Positions 17,269 to 27,913 of a stretch of DNA of 64,000 nucleotides are shown here, piece after piece (positions within the stretch are counted from its first letter, which is position 1; every line of letters starts with the position of its first letter). The position numbers and the translations under genes are program-made. The DNA is taken from assembly GCA_022009975.1 (NCBI GenBank), contig CP091733.1, positions 699,001-763,000 of the forward strand. The letters run 5' to 3'. Origin of the DNA: Phocaeicola vulgatus. Its GTDB lineage: Bacteria > Bacteroidota > Bacteroidia > Bacteroidales > Tannerellaceae. The notes under the pieces were generated by a model. It was not told where the DNA came from. It saw only the letters and a list, made by a program, of their open reading frames with translations, and made no database searches.

Positions 17269-18513
17269 ATGAATTTGGAACTTTTCATTGCGAGAAAGAT
17301 TCATTTTTCGAAGCAGGGGGAACGGCAAGCGACTCCCCCTGCTATTCGTATAGCTATGATTGGTATAGCTTTGGGATTGGCGGTCATGATTCTTTCTGTT
17401 GCTATCGTGATTGGATTTAAGAAAGAAGTACGAAACAAAGTGATAGGTTTCGGTTCCCATATCCAGATAACCAATTTCGACAACAATAGTTCCTATCAGA
17501 CAAAGCCCATTGCTGTTTCTGACTCTTTTTTAGTGGCATTGAAAGAGAGGTCAGGGATTCGCCATGTAGAAACGTTTGCGACCAAGCCGGGGATATTGAA
17601 AACGGAAACAGATTTCCAAGGAATCGTGTTGAAAGGTGTAGATAGGCAATATGATTGGTCTTTCTTCCAAAAGAACTTGAAAGAGGGGGAAGTTTTCCAA
17701 CTGGATTCTGCCAAACGTTCGTCGGATGTCATTATCTCTCGCTATTTATCTGATTTGGTCGGATTAAAGGTAGGAGATTCTTTCTTGACCTATTTTGTCG
17801 AGGAGGATGTTCGAGCGAGGAAATTCCATATTACGGGTATTTATGAAACGGGTTTTGCCGATTATGACAAACTTTTCGTTATCGCAGACATTCGTCAGGT
17901 CAAGCGGTTGAATGGTTGGTCGGATGATCAGGTAAGCGGAGTGGAATTGTTGGTCGATGATTATGGTCAGGTGGATTCGTTGGCGGAAAATCTCTATTTT
18001 GAATTGATGGATAAGCAGGACAGAGAAGGAAATACATATTATGTCCGTTCCATAAAAGAGTTGAACCCGATGATATTTAGTTGGTTGGAAGTATTGGACA
18101 TCAATGTGGTTGTTATATTGGTACTGATGCTTGCTGTGGCAGGCTTCACCATGATTTCCGGACTGTTGATTATCATATTGGAGCGAACCAACATGATAGG
18201 AATCCTAAAAGCTTTAGGTGAAAATAACCGGAGCATTCGGAAGATATTCTTATATGTTTCCTTCTTTCTGATAGGGAAAGGAATGTTATGGGGAAATGTG
18301 ATAGGCATTTCGCTTAGCCTATTGCAATCGTATACACATTTAATCAAATTGGATTCATCCATCTATTACTTGGATGCTGTACCTGTTGATTTGAATGTCG
18401 TCTCTTTGGCTTTATTAAATATAGGGACATTGCTTGTCTCTATGCTAATGATGTTAGGACCCTCTTATTTGATTACACGCATTAGCCCGGCTAAAAGTAT
18501 TCGTTTTGAATAG
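17269..18513 (+). CDS. LolC/LolE-like ABC transporter permease (FtsX/MacB-type)
   Basis: 414 residues, intact. An N-terminal membrane helix (IAMIGIALGLAVMILSVAIVIG, about 25-46), a large periplasmic MacB-like domain, then three C-terminal helices with the FtsX-type motif ILERTNMIGILKALGENN. This is the architecture of lipoprotein-releasing permeases LolC/LolE. It starts one base after the aminotransferase; no ATPase partner lies next to it in the window, so the partner must be encoded elsewhere. Confidence 0.85.
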   Translation: MNLELFIARKIHFSKQGERQATPPAIRIAMIGIALGLAVMILSVAIVIGFKKEVRNKVIGFGSHIQITNFDNNSSYQTKPIAVSDSFLVALKERSGIRHVETFATKPGILKTETDFQGIVLKGVDRQYDWSFFQKNLKEGEVFQLDSAKRSSDVIISRYLSDLVGLKVGDSFLTYFVEEDVRARKFHITGIYETGFADYDKLFVIADIRQVKRLNGWSDDQVSGVELLVDDYGQVDSLAENLYFELMDKQDREGNTYYVRSIKELNPMIFSWLEVLDINVVVILVLMLAVAGFTMISGLLIIILERTNMIGILKALGENNRSIRKIFLYVSFFLIGKGMLWGNVIGISLSLLQSYTHLIKLDSSIYYLDAVPVDLNVVSLALLNIGTLLVSMLMMLGPSYLITRISPAKSIRFE

Positions 18514-18563
18514 ATTTAGCAACTTTATCTTAAGAGATTTTGTTAGAATATTAAAAGGGAAAA

Positions 18564-20771
18564 ATGAAAAATAAAAAATGGACTGGTGCATTTGCGCTCC
18601 TTTTTACGGGTGTGCTAATTGGTTGCCATACAGATAATACAAATACACAATCTTTGTTGTCAGCTTCGCAAGAGAAGACAGCTTTCCAGACATCTTCTCC
18701 TTGGAAGCCACAATTAAATGTGGATGCAGATGTGGCTATAGTTTATGGAACATCGCATAAGCATTCGTCGTTTGATAGCAAAAGCTATACTTTTGAAGAG
18801 AGGGTGAAAAGTTGGAAGGATAGAGGTTATTTGACTCATTTTATGACAGGAAGTGCTTGGGGTGACTACCAAGATTACTTTATGGGCAAATGGGACGGGA
18901 AGACGCATTTGGATGAAGGACAAGTGACGTGTGAAGGGGATACGATTTGGCATGGGAAGTCTGCTCCCTATATTGTCCCTTCTGAGAATTTCATTCATTA
19001 TATGCAGGAAAGACATATCAAACGTGCTATAGACGCAGGCATTGATGCTATCTATCTTGAGGAACCTGAGTTTGGGCAAGAGCGGGATATAGTGAAGCCT
19101 TTAAACGGGAATGGAAAGAGTTTTATGGAACGGATTGGCGCCCTCAACACGAATCGGCAGAGAATACATATCTATCGAACAAATTAAAATACCATCTATA
19201 TTACCGGGCATTGAATGAAATGTTCACTTATGCCAAGGAGTATGGCAAATCCAAAGGAATGGATGTTCGTTGTTATGTCCCTACTCATTCTTTGATTAAT
19301 TACTCCCAGTGGCAAATCGTTAGTCCGGAGGCAAGCTTGGCTTCTTTACCTTGTGTGGATGGTTACATTGCACAAGTATGGACAGGAACATCACGTGTCC
19401 CTAATTACTATGACGGGTTAGAAAGAGCGGGTCTTTGAAAATGCCTTTTTGGAATATGGCTGTATGGAATCAATGACAGCCCCGACCCAAAGGAAAGTAT
19501 ATTTCTTGACAGATCCGATAGAAGACAGGGTTCGTGATTGGGAAGATTACCGGAGGAATTATCAAGCTACATTTACTGCCAAATTATTATATCCCCAGAA
19601 TAACAATTATGAAGTGATGCCTTGGCCGGAACGTATTTATGAAGGCTGGTATAAATCCACTCCTGATAGTGATGAGAAAATACAGATTCCTCGTTTCTAT
19701 TCTACGCAAATGCAGCTGATGATTCATGCGTTGAATAACATGCCTGTATCTGATAACAGGATTAATGGATCGTCAGGTATTTCTGTGTTGATGGCCAATT
19801 CTTGATGTTCCAACGTACACCTCAACCTGTTTCTGGTTATGACGATCCTCTTTTCTCGAATTTTTATGGACAAGTGCTTCCATTCATTAAACGTGGAGTT
19901 CCTGTCCATTTGATGCATATAGAGAATGTTGCCAATCCGGATAATTGGGAAGGAACGAAAGTGTTGTTGATGAGTTACACCAATATGAAACCTTTGGATG
20001 CTTCGGCGCACCAATATATTGCAGATTGGGTGGAAAAAGGTGGTGTTTTGGTCTATGTATCCACGGATAGTGATTCTTTCCAGCAAGTTGAAGAGTGGTG
20101 GAATCAAGGAGATAACAAGTTTAAAGCTCCATCTGAACATTTGTTCCAATTGATGGAGTTGCCACAGGATGCAAATGAAGGGGAATATACAGTGGGTAAA
20201 GGCACTGTTTGTGTAATCCGCCAAGACCCTAAACAGTTCGTCCTGCACAAGAATGGAGATGGAACTTTAGTGGAAACAGTAAAACGGTTGTATGAAACGA
20301 AAACAGATATGGGAGGACTCTCTTTTAAATTATTTTTATTTGGAACGGGGAGCTTATGATTTGGTGTCTGTTTTAGATGAAAGTGTTACTTCGGATCCTT
20401 ATCGTTTGGAAGGGACTTTGATTGATTTGTTTGATCCATCGGCTCCTCTCTTAAGCGAAAAAGTAATTTATCCAGGAGAGCAAGCCTTCCTATTGGATGT
20501 CAACAGAGTTTCTAATCCAGAAAAACCTCAAGTCTTGTGTGCAGCTGCGCATGTGACGGACGAAAAGGTTATTTCCCATTCATATCAGCTGACAGCAAAA
20601 GGTCCGCTTAATACAACGAATGTTATGCGGATATTGCTTCCATCTGCTCCTATACAGGTGGTTGTATGTGATGTGAAAGGGGAAAAGGTTGTAACAGCAT
20701 CTAACGAATGGGATGAGAAAGCCGTACTCTGTTCTTGTCCTTTGAGAATGATCCGGATGGCGTATCAGTGA
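18564..20771 (+). CDS. Glycosidase-like lipoprotein, family not assigned (four frameshifts)
   Basis: Five fragments tile one protein of about 735 residues. A lipoprotein signal ends at C21 (FTGVLIGC). The middle looks like a TIM-barrel glycoside hydrolase, with AIDAGIDAIYLEEPEF as a candidate acid/base strand; after it comes a glutamine-amidotransferase-like fold (EGTKVLLMSYTNMKP, WVEKGGVLVYVS) like the trimerisation domain of GH42-type enzymes, then a beta-sandwich tail. Frame breaks: near 19070 (one T missing, FWARAGYSEAFK), 19427, 19803 (one T missing, MANSLMFQRTP) and 20303. Which sugar it acts on is unknown. guaD follows 33 bases later. Confidence 0.65.
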
Positions 20772-20804
20772 TAATAGATTGGTAAAAACAAGAAAAAGTT
20801 AGTT

Positions 20805-22103
20805 ATGAAATTATATCGAGGAGAATTGTTCTATTTTACAGGCTTGTCCGTAAAGGGTGAGCCTCAATGGGTTTATTATGAAGATGGCGCATTGTGTGTG
20901 GATGAAGGTCGTATCTTGGCGACAGGTGATTATGCTTCTATGAAATCAAAGTATCCTAATCCCCAAGAGGTGGATTACCGGGGATATTTGTTAATGCCAG
21001 GCTTTGTGGATGCACATATCCATTTTGTCCAATCTGAAATGATAGGCATGCCTGCTCCTCAGTTGTTGGATTGGCTGACTGATTATACATTCCCTTTGGA
21101 AGGAAGGTTCACGGATATGGGGCATTGCCAACGCATTGCCAACGTGTTTGTCAAAGAACTTTTCCGGAACGGGACAACTGCTTGTGCAGCGTTTGGTTCT
21201 ATCCATGCGGATTCAGTTGATGCTTTATTTGGTGTGGCAGCCAAATATCAAATGTGCATGATAGCGGGGAAAGCCCATTCTAACCGATATGCTCCGGACT
21301 CTCTTTGTGAAAAACCGGAAGAAGGCGCTGAGGACGCAAGGCGTTTGATTGAGAAATGGCATGGGAATAAGCGTTTGCATTATGCTATTACTCCTCGCTT
21401 TTCGGTTTCTTGCACAGAGGAGGAGTTGAAAATATGCGGAGCTTTGCATGAAGAGTTCCCTGATACTTATATCCAGACGCATTTGTCGGAAAACAAATCC
21501 GAAGTGGAAACGGTAATGGAGTTGTATCCGGGAGCAAAAGATTATTTGCATACTTATGAGGAATATGGATTGTTGACAGATCGTACGTTGTTTGCCCACG
21601 GCATATACCTGTCGGACTTAGAATTGAAGCGGATAGCAGACAGCCGGGCGGTGGTTGTGCATTGTCCCACTTCCAATTCATTCCTTGGCAGTGGCATCTA
21701 TGATATGGCACGAGTCAATAGTGCGGGTGTTCTGACTGTCATGGGGACTGACGTGGGTGCTGGAACTTCTTTTTCTATGTTCCAAACAATGGGCGAGTCT
21801 TACAAAGTCCAACAAATAAAAGGATACATGATGCCTGTCATGGAGACATTTTATAAAGCGACTTTAGGAAGTGCATCTGCCTTGCATCTGGAAAAGGAGA
21901 TAGGTTCCCTTTTGCCTGGCCAGTTCGCTGATTTCATTGTCGTTGATTATGCCTCGACTATTCCCCAGCGGCTCCGGATGGATTATTTGGAGAAACTGGG
22001 ACGATTGACGATTGAGCAGAAATTGTTTGGACTTCAGACAATGGCGGACGACAGAGCAATAAAGGCGACTTTTGTTGCCGGGAACTGTGTCCACGAATTA
22101 TAA
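20805..22103 (+). CDS. guaD: GuaD, guanine deaminase
   Basis: 432 residues, intact. An amidohydrolase with metal site H71/H73 in PGFVDAHIHFVQSEM, followed by the guanine-deaminase-specific LLDWLTDYTFPLE, then QTHLSENKSEV, LFAHGIYLS and GTDVGAGTS. It hydrolyses guanine to xanthine and ammonia in purine salvage or breakdown. Its stop codon overlaps the stop of the convergent T9SS plug gene in the palindrome TTATAA. Confidence 0.95.
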   Translation: MKLYRGELFYFTGLSVKGEPQWVYYEDGALCVDEGRILATGDYASMKSKYPNPQEVDYRGYLLMPGFVDAHIHFVQSEMIGMPAPQLLDWLTDYTFPLEGRFTDMGHCQRIANVFVKELFRNGTTACAAFGSIHADSVDALFGVAAKYQMCMIAGKAHSNRYAPDSLCEKPEEGAEDARRLIEKWHGNKRLHYAITPRFSVSCTEEELKICGALHEEFPDTYIQTHLSENKSEVETVMELYPGAKDYLHTYEEYGLLTDRTLFAHGIYLSDLELKRIADSRAVVVHCPTSNSFLGSGIYDMARVNSAGVLTVMGTDVGAGTSFSMFQTMGESYKVQQIKGYMMPVMETFYKATLGSASALHLEKEIGSLLPGQFADFIVVDYASTIPQRLRMDYLEKLGRLTIEQKLFGLQTMADDRAIKATFVAGNCVHEL

Positions 22104-23367
22104 TTGTCCTTGCGTGGAACGCAAGGACTGGATGCCGATGAGCCGCTCATATCGAGCACCGGCAGGGCAGTAATAAATGTATATCGTGTATTCGTTTTCT
22201 GTTTCATGGAAATCTCCTTCGATGGCACCAGTGCTACCCGTTTCTGTTCCCTCTTTTACAAACAGATATTGATAATTGTAATTGCCCTGTTTTAAAAGCA
22301 GGGCTTTTTCATATCGGTGAGTGTCCGGGTTGTAGACCATCTCATTCTCTTCTTTGAAAAGGTTTTGGACAAAATCACCATTCAGGTATACCTTTCCTTC
22401 CTTTGCTTCCGGCATGTTAAGTATGAAATGCACGATGTAGTAATCTGCTTCTGTATTGGCATCATTGCATCGGCTGCATGCAGGATAGAACCTCCCGTTT
22501 GGTCTTGGTCGTATGAATAACTATTCATGGCAGTGGGAATATCCTGGCTTAACTCTACATGATAGTAGGGGTTAAAGAAAGAGGTGTTTTCCACATGCAT
22601 TCCATTGTATTTGTGTGTTAAGAACTCCATTCTTCGGTATTCATTTCCAGCTGGGAATATCAAACTGCGGCAATTCTCATATACAATTTGGTCACTGAGG
22701 ATTGTGCTGGGCTGGATGTCGGAAACACGTTGGTCGGGACGATTGTTTTGGAGAATCCGTATTTAAGATCCCTTTTGGGAAAAGCAATAGGAAAGTTTTT
22801 CTTCTGGATGGAGAAATTGACTTGCTGATGGCGTTGGTAAGTATCAATCAATGTGTTCCCTTTCACCTCGCCGCTGATGTTGACTTGTGGCTCTACAACG
22901 GAAAAACAGGCAGTCAAAATGGTCTTTTCCGGTTGTTCCTCATCGTAGATACGGACTGCATAATTCCCCGATACTTTCAACTGTATGTCTTCATTGGGCA
23001 ATAAGAGCTGATAATTCACATACTGCACAGTCGTATTGAAAGAGTTGGCAAAATCATCTATCGTCAATCCTTGGAATCCTTGCATATATTCGACTTGAGT
23101 GAGTTGAGAAGCTGTCCAATCTGCGTTGCAGTGGATGATGTTGTAAGCATAACGTGTGTAATGGGAAGACAAATCGTCAAAATTGATTTCTATTTGTTCG
23201 TCACTTCCCAAAGAGATAACCGGAATCGTGAATATTTCACCCGGTTGTCTTACTTGTAGCGACTTGATGCGTTTCGGACTGAAAACTTCTGTTTGATAAA
23301 CAGTTTGTGCCCTGGAAGGCAATATTGTAAGGATGTATATTAAGAAGAATAATATGGACTGTTTCAT
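22098..23367 (-). CDS. DUF5103-family T9SS plug protein (two frameshifts)
   Basis: Three fragments give one protein of about 423 residues. A signal peptide (MKQSILFFLIYILTILPSRAQ) precedes a beta-sandwich protein with YNIIHCNADWTASQL and the C-terminal LYYCPAGARYERLIG-like region. This matches the DUF5103 family, known from structural work as the plug of the SprA translocon of the type IX secretion system. Breaks: near 22770 (one A missing on the sense strand; DLKIRILQNNRPDQRV) and near 22491 (one T missing; TGGFYPACSRCNDAN). The presence of T9SS agrees with the sorting domain on the C10 protease at 40-42.6 kb. Confidence 0.8.
22106..22128. terminator. Hairpin at the junction of two overlapping convergent gene ends
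   Basis: GTCCTTGCGT (22106-22115) and ACGCAAGGAC (22119-22128) form a perfect 10-base-pair stem with a GGA loop. It starts two bases after the guaD stop and lies inside the last codons of the opposing gene. There is no long T tract on either side, so termination is likely but not proven. Confidence 0.5.
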
Positions 23368-23463
23368 GATTAAAATACAATTGAATGAGTAAATACTAAT
23401 AATCGCAGCAAATGTATGAATTTAGTTTGAATTAGGAATAATCGGAATCTTTTCATTTTTTCT

Positions 23464-23471
23464 TACCTTTG
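23464..23471 (+). promoter_or_regulatory. -7 box TACCTTTG before panB
   Basis: TACCTTTG lies 28 bases before the panB start in the divergent gap with the plug-protein gene. It is the same octamer found before the GT5 gene. Confidence 0.55.
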
Positions 23472-23498
23472 TACTATTAAAACAAAAAATAGAGAGAA

Positions 23499-24323
23499 AT
23501 GTCAGTAGCAAAAAGAGATGATGATATGCGTAAAGTTACTACGCACCGTTTATTTGAAATGAAACAGAAGGGGGAAAAGATATCGATGTTGACAGCCTAT
23601 GACTATTCCATGGCGACATTGATTGACCAATCGGGTATGGATGTCATTCTTGTGGGTGACTCTGCATCGAATGTCATGGCAGGAAACACGACGACTTTGC
23701 CTATCACTCTTAATCAAATGATATATCATGGCAGGTCCGTAGCCAAAGCCGTGCAACGTGCGTTGGTTGTGGTGGACTTGCCTTTCGGTACTTACCAAGG
23801 TAATCCTTTGGAGGCTTTGGCTTCTGCTATCAGAGTTATGAAAGAGACACATGCAGATTGCATCAAATTGGAAGGAGGTTCGGAGGTGCGTGAATCTATC
23901 GAACGTATTTTGTCTGCCGGCATCCCGGTCATGGGACATTTGGGTTTGACACCACAGTCCATTAATAAATTTGGTACTTACTCGGTGCGTGCCCGTGAGG
24001 AGGCTGAAGCAAACAAGCTGATAGAAGATGCCCGCATGTTGGAAAATGTTGGCTGTTTTGCCTTGGTGTTGGAGAAGATTCCGGCAGAGTTGGCAACACG
24101 TGTAGCGAAGGAGTTGAGTATCCCTGTCATTGGTATCGGAGCCGGAGGCGGTGTGGACGGACAAGTTTTGGTGATGCATGATATGTTAGGAATCAACCAA
24201 GGATTCTCTCCGCGATTCCTCCGTCGTTATGCTAACTTGGCGGAAGATATCACTCGTGCGGTGCAAGCCTATATCGAGGATATCAAGACGGGTGATTTCC
24301 CGAATGAAAAGGAGCAATATTGA
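23499..24323 (+). CDS. panB: PanB, 3-methyl-2-oxobutanoate hydroxymethyltransferase
   Basis: 274 residues, intact. The family motifs [48 protein letters not shown] and GIGAG are all present. It makes ketopantoate from 2-oxoisovalerate and methylene-tetrahydrofolate. It is 18 kb from panC/panD. A later start at ATG 23529 is possible, but the first ATG is well placed behind a GAGAGAAA ribosome-binding stretch and the promoter. Confidence 0.95.
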   Translation: MSVAKRDDDMRKVTTHRLFEMKQKGEKISMLTAYDYSMATLIDQSGMDVILVGDSASNVMAGNTTTLPITLNQMIYHGRSVAKAVQRALVVVDLPFGTYQGNPLEALASAIRVMKETHADCIKLEGGSEVRESIERILSAGIPVMGHLGLTPQSINKFGTYSVRAREEAEANKLIEDARMLENVGCFALVLEKIPAELATRVAKELSIPVIGIGAGGGVDGQVLVMHDMLGINQGFSPRFLRRYANLAEDITRAVQAYIEDIKTGDFPNEKEQY

Positions 24324-24336
24324 TAAGACGAGAATT

Positions 24337-24693
24337 ATGACGAAGATTCAAGAGACATTGACTGGTTTGCCCCAAGAGACGAAAGAACGGATTGCTCCTG
24401 TCTTTGGTTCTGTTGAAGCGATGTATGAGGTAATTTACCTAATCGCAAGGAATGAGCATTTGACTGACTTGGACAAGCCGGAGAATTATGAAGTTAGGAT
24501 GAAAGTAATCCGCAGGATACGTTCCCAAGTGGAAGAGTTGCTTACGTCTTATGGTTTGGATGGAAAAGAGATAGTTGCAGATATCGCAAGTGACTATTTT
24601 GAGGATTATGTGAAATATGTTGACAAAGAGGTTTCCATCACTAATGGACAATTCATGGATATTTTGCATAAGATAGAAAGTGCTAAGGTGTAG
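24337..24693 (+). CDS. Conserved-looking small protein of unknown function
   Basis: 118 residues from ATG 24337; the longer reading upstream would overlap panB heavily. MTKIQETLTGLPQETKERI opens a highly charged, helix-rich protein with no signal peptide, membrane segment or cysteine. No family recognised. It lies 13 bases after panB and 28 bases before the hybrid kinase gene, so the three may be one transcript. Confidence 0.6.
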   Translation: MTKIQETLTGLPQETKERIAPVFGSVEAMYEVIYLIARNEHLTDLDKPENYEVRMKVIRRIRSQVEELLTSYGLDGKEIVADIASDYFEDYVKYVDKEVSITNGQFMDILHKIESAKV

Positions 24694-24721
24694 GAATTAA
24701 CGTTAGAAAGTAGTTGGTTGT

Positions 24722-27248
24722 ATGGGGGAAAAGAACGATTACATTACCTGGAAAGTAGTATGGAGCTATTTGCTCTTGTTGCTTACTGCGGTTTGTTCTG
24801 TGTGGTATATTTATACCATCCTCCAACAATTGGCTGTGGATGATCCACCTGAGACCTCAAATCGTGAGAAAATATATTTGGTGACCAATACGCTCTCCTT
24901 GATTTATGAAAGTGAAGCCTTGGGGCAGCTGGTCGGTATGCCGAACAAAGACTATCGCAATTTTAACCGCACCATAAAGCAGGCTCATCGCAATTTGGAC
25001 TCTTTGCGGTTTATTGACCGACTCTACGCAACAACTCAAATTGGATACCATTCAGGATTTGTTGAAGCGGAAACGTTGGAACACGTTGAAGCTGATAGAG
25101 ACATTGGATGAATGGAATGCCGGGCAAATCTATTTTGAGAATATCGAAAAAGTGATTGCCATTCAGGAAACTATCGAAGTAAGGAAAGACTCGATACGAA
25201 TTACTCCGCCTGTCATACATGAAGTGATTGATGTCCAACAAGACACGGTGCTTGTATTAAAGAAAAAGAAAGGTTTCTTCAAACGGCTTGCCGAGGCTTT
25301 TTCCCACAAAAATATGGTTGATACAAGTATTGTTGTCAATACGACCCGCCAAATAGTCGCTGACACGGTGAAAGTGGCTTATAACCCTGCGGATACGATT
25401 GTCCGAGTGTTGAGGAGTTTACAAGACACGGTCGCCTTTAAGAGGAGGCAATTGGCAGATGAGTTGCTTCACCGGGCTGCTAATTTACGATATAGCAACT
25501 CTGTCATATCCAGTAAAATCAATCAAATGCTGAGGGATATTGAAGAGGAGGAAGTGGATGATTCTTTTGTGCGTGTACGTCATAAGCAAGAGTTGCTGAA
25601 GGAGACGACGCGGACAATTGCCACGATTGGATTGGTGGCTGTGTTTATCGCTATCATTTTCTTGGTTATCATCATACGTGATATTTCCAAAAGCCATTAT
25701 TACCGTAAACAGTTGGAGAAAGCCAAATTATACGCTGAAGGACTGTTGAGGGGCAGGGAGAAATTGATACTAATGATTAGCCATGATATAAGGGCTCCGC
25801 TCTCTTCCATTATCGGTTATATAGAACTTTTGCAGCATCGGCATCCCGATGAGCGTTCCGCTTATTATTTGGACAACATGTCCGGTTCATCCCAACATAT
25901 ATTGTCATTGGTGAATGATTTGTTGGATTTCCACCGTTTGGAGTCCGGACAGGTGGAATTGCACTTTGTCCCGTTCCAAGTTGATACTTTCATGAAAGAG
26001 ATTTATGATAGCTTCCGGCCGATTGCTGGAGCGAAAGGGTTGGATTTGGAACTTGATATCCAAATGGATGAACGGGGTTATAGTTATATATGTGACATCA
26101 TCCGCTTGAGGCAAATCATCAGCAATCTGTTGTCCAATGCAATCAAGTTCACGCAAGAGGGGAAGATTGTCATTCGTGTGTCTGTGAGGAATATCCACTT
26201 GAAAATGTATCAATTGGACATCACTATTTCTGATGCGGGTCCTGGCATTCCGGAATCCGAGCAAGAACGGGTCTTTGGCGACTTCACCCGTCTCAATGAT
26301 GCAGAACAGGTAGAAGGATATGGTTTGGGCTTGTCCATCACACGCCGTTTGGTCAAATTGCTCAAAGGAACATTGCGTTTGCATAGCGTAGTGGGAAAAG
26401 GAAGTGATTTTATCGTCTCTTTGCCTTTGCGGATTTCAGATGTGGAGGTGAAACCGGTTGTGGAAATAAACCAGCCTGATAAAATATTGCCTGTTACGGA
26501 AGAGAGAGTCGTTTATTGTTTGTTGGTGGACGACGATGCCATCCAGTTGGCATTGACGGAAGAGCTGCTTAAGCAAAGCCATGTCGAAGTTGTATGTGTT
26601 TCCAATCCATTTGCAGTATTGGATATTCTTAAGAATACTGCGTTTGATGTTATTATTTCTGATATCCAGATGCCGGGAACAGACGGTTACCATTTATTGG
26701 AAATGATTCGCAAGTCTGGCATTCCTGGTACGGACAAAGTGCCTGTCATTGCCCTTTCTGCCAGTGTGGCAAAAGATCATAATCATTATATAGAAGCTGG
26801 ATTTACCGGATTCATCAATAAGCCGTTTACAGCCGAACAGCTCATAGAATTGTTGAATAAATTGCTAACTACGCATTTGAAACCTGTTGCCCATATTGAT
26901 TTTACGCAATTAACGGCATTTGCAGGAGGAGACAAAGAGGCTTCCATGTCTATCCTTCATACATTTATAGAAGAGACAACGAAAAGCATCGCCTTGTTAA
27001 ATACTTGTTTGCAAGAGGGCAATAGGGCGGAAGCAGCACGGATTGCCCATAAATTGATACCTTTATTGACGATGATGGGCGCAAACCATTTGGTGCAGAA
27101 GCTGCGTATCTTAGAAAAGAATGATGATGAGCTGACGGACGAAGGTTGGCACAAGCTGTTGGATGAAGTGATTGGAAACGTTTCGGAAATCGTTTGTCAG
27201 GCCAAACAACACTACAATGACGAAAGCGATAGTGTGAGTGGGGAATAG
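24722..27248 (+). CDS. BvgS-like hybrid sensor kinase with REC and Hpt domains (one frameshift)
   Basis: About 842 residues once joined. N-terminal membrane helix about 13-33; a large, probably periplasmic region; second helix about 302-325 (TIATIGLVAVFIAIIFLVII); HisKA with the phospho-His in LMISHDIRAPLSS (about H354); HATPase with NAIKFTQ and GYGLGLSI; receiver with acceptor Asp in ISDIQMPGTDGY (about D647); Hpt with His in RIAHKLIPLLTMMGA (about H776). There is no DNA-binding output, so a separate regulator is needed. The frame shifts near 25017-25025. In the first fragment's frame the text reads LRFIDRLYATTQIG, in the second DSTQQLKLDTIQ. Confidence 0.85.
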
Positions 27249-27536
27249 AAAGTGTGGAATATTTCCCCGCTTTCCCCGTAGTTGTTCCTCGTTTCCCCAA
27301 TATTCCCCAGGGCATAAAGTCTGAATTTCCTCCAAAAATGGAATATAAAAGCATTATTTCTCCTTTTTTGGGACATAAATCCTGAAATGAAGAAGTTTGG
27401 CACGAATTTCGCATATATTTATGCGACATACATAATTAAGTGTTTCTACATTTATCCGTTTTTATAGGTTAAGTCTTTACTTGAAAAAAGTAAAAGAGTA
27501 GTAAGTTAAAGTGTTTTTTTGATTAAGTCTGCTAAT

Positions 27537-27571
27537 AAGAGGTAACTCGTGAGAGTAAGCCTCTTTTTTTT
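27537..27571 (+). terminator. Intrinsic terminator downstream of the hybrid kinase gene
   Basis: AAGAGG (27537-27542) pairs with CCTCTT (27560-27565), enclosing an inner CTCGTGAG helix, and is followed by a run of eight T. It lies about 290 bases after the kinase stop. Confidence 0.75.
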
Positions 27572-27635
27572 GCCCTTTACTCTCGGTCGGAAGCAAACTG
27601 TTTTTGATGCACTCTACATTATAGAATATAACACC

Positions 27636-27679
27636 ATTTAAATACTGTTTAAATAGCGTTTAAACACTGCACTTAAAAA
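27636..27679. repeat. 11-bp-periodic GTTTAAA-type array (second copy)
   Basis: Units of exactly 11 bases: ATTTAAATACT, GTTTAAATAGC, GTTTAAACACT, then a weaker GCACTTAAAAA. The design matches the arrays at 2427-2481 and 62680-62734. It sits in the gap between convergent genes, as do the other two. Confidence 0.75.
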
Positions 27680-27688
27680 CTCAAAAAC

Positions 27689-27898
27689 ATGGGCAACACG
27701 TTATCATCCTGTTTATGTACTGATGCTGATAGATATCGGGAAAAAGAATATAACGCCTTCTGAAGCCATGGAATAACCCAAAGATATGAGAATGCAAATC
27801 AAGCTACCTATGAACATGGATGTTTACATGCAGACCATGTTCATAGGTATCAAAAAATAGCCAAACTTTTTGATGAAGGTTTTAGAGTGATGCAATGA
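27689..27898 (+). other. Possible small or decayed ORF with one in-frame TGA
   Basis: ATG 27689 reads MGNTLSSCLCTDADRYREKE to a TGA after 24 codons; the same frame then stays open for 41 more codons (YENANQATYEHGCLHADHV, KIAKLFDEGFRVMQ) to TGA at 27896-27898. Residue use looks protein-like but the length is too short for statistics. It may be a decayed gene, or chance. The 15-bp inverted repeat at 27805-27849 lies inside it. Confidence 0.25.
27805..27849. repeat. Perfect 15-bp inverted repeat
   Basis: TACCTATGAACATGG (27805-27819) and CCATGTTCATAGGTA (27835-27849) are exact reverse complements with a 15-base spacer. There is no T tract after it, so it is not a standard terminator. It could be an operator, an RNA hairpin or the relic of a small element. 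Confidence 0.75.
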
Positions 27899-27913
27899 CA
27901 AAGTCAGGTTTTT

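Noticed and set aside
27689..27898. In-frame TGA considered as a selenocysteine codon
   Set aside because: A bacterial SECIS should follow directly after the TGA; the nearest strong hairpin starts about 40 bases later, and no selenoprotein family is recognised.
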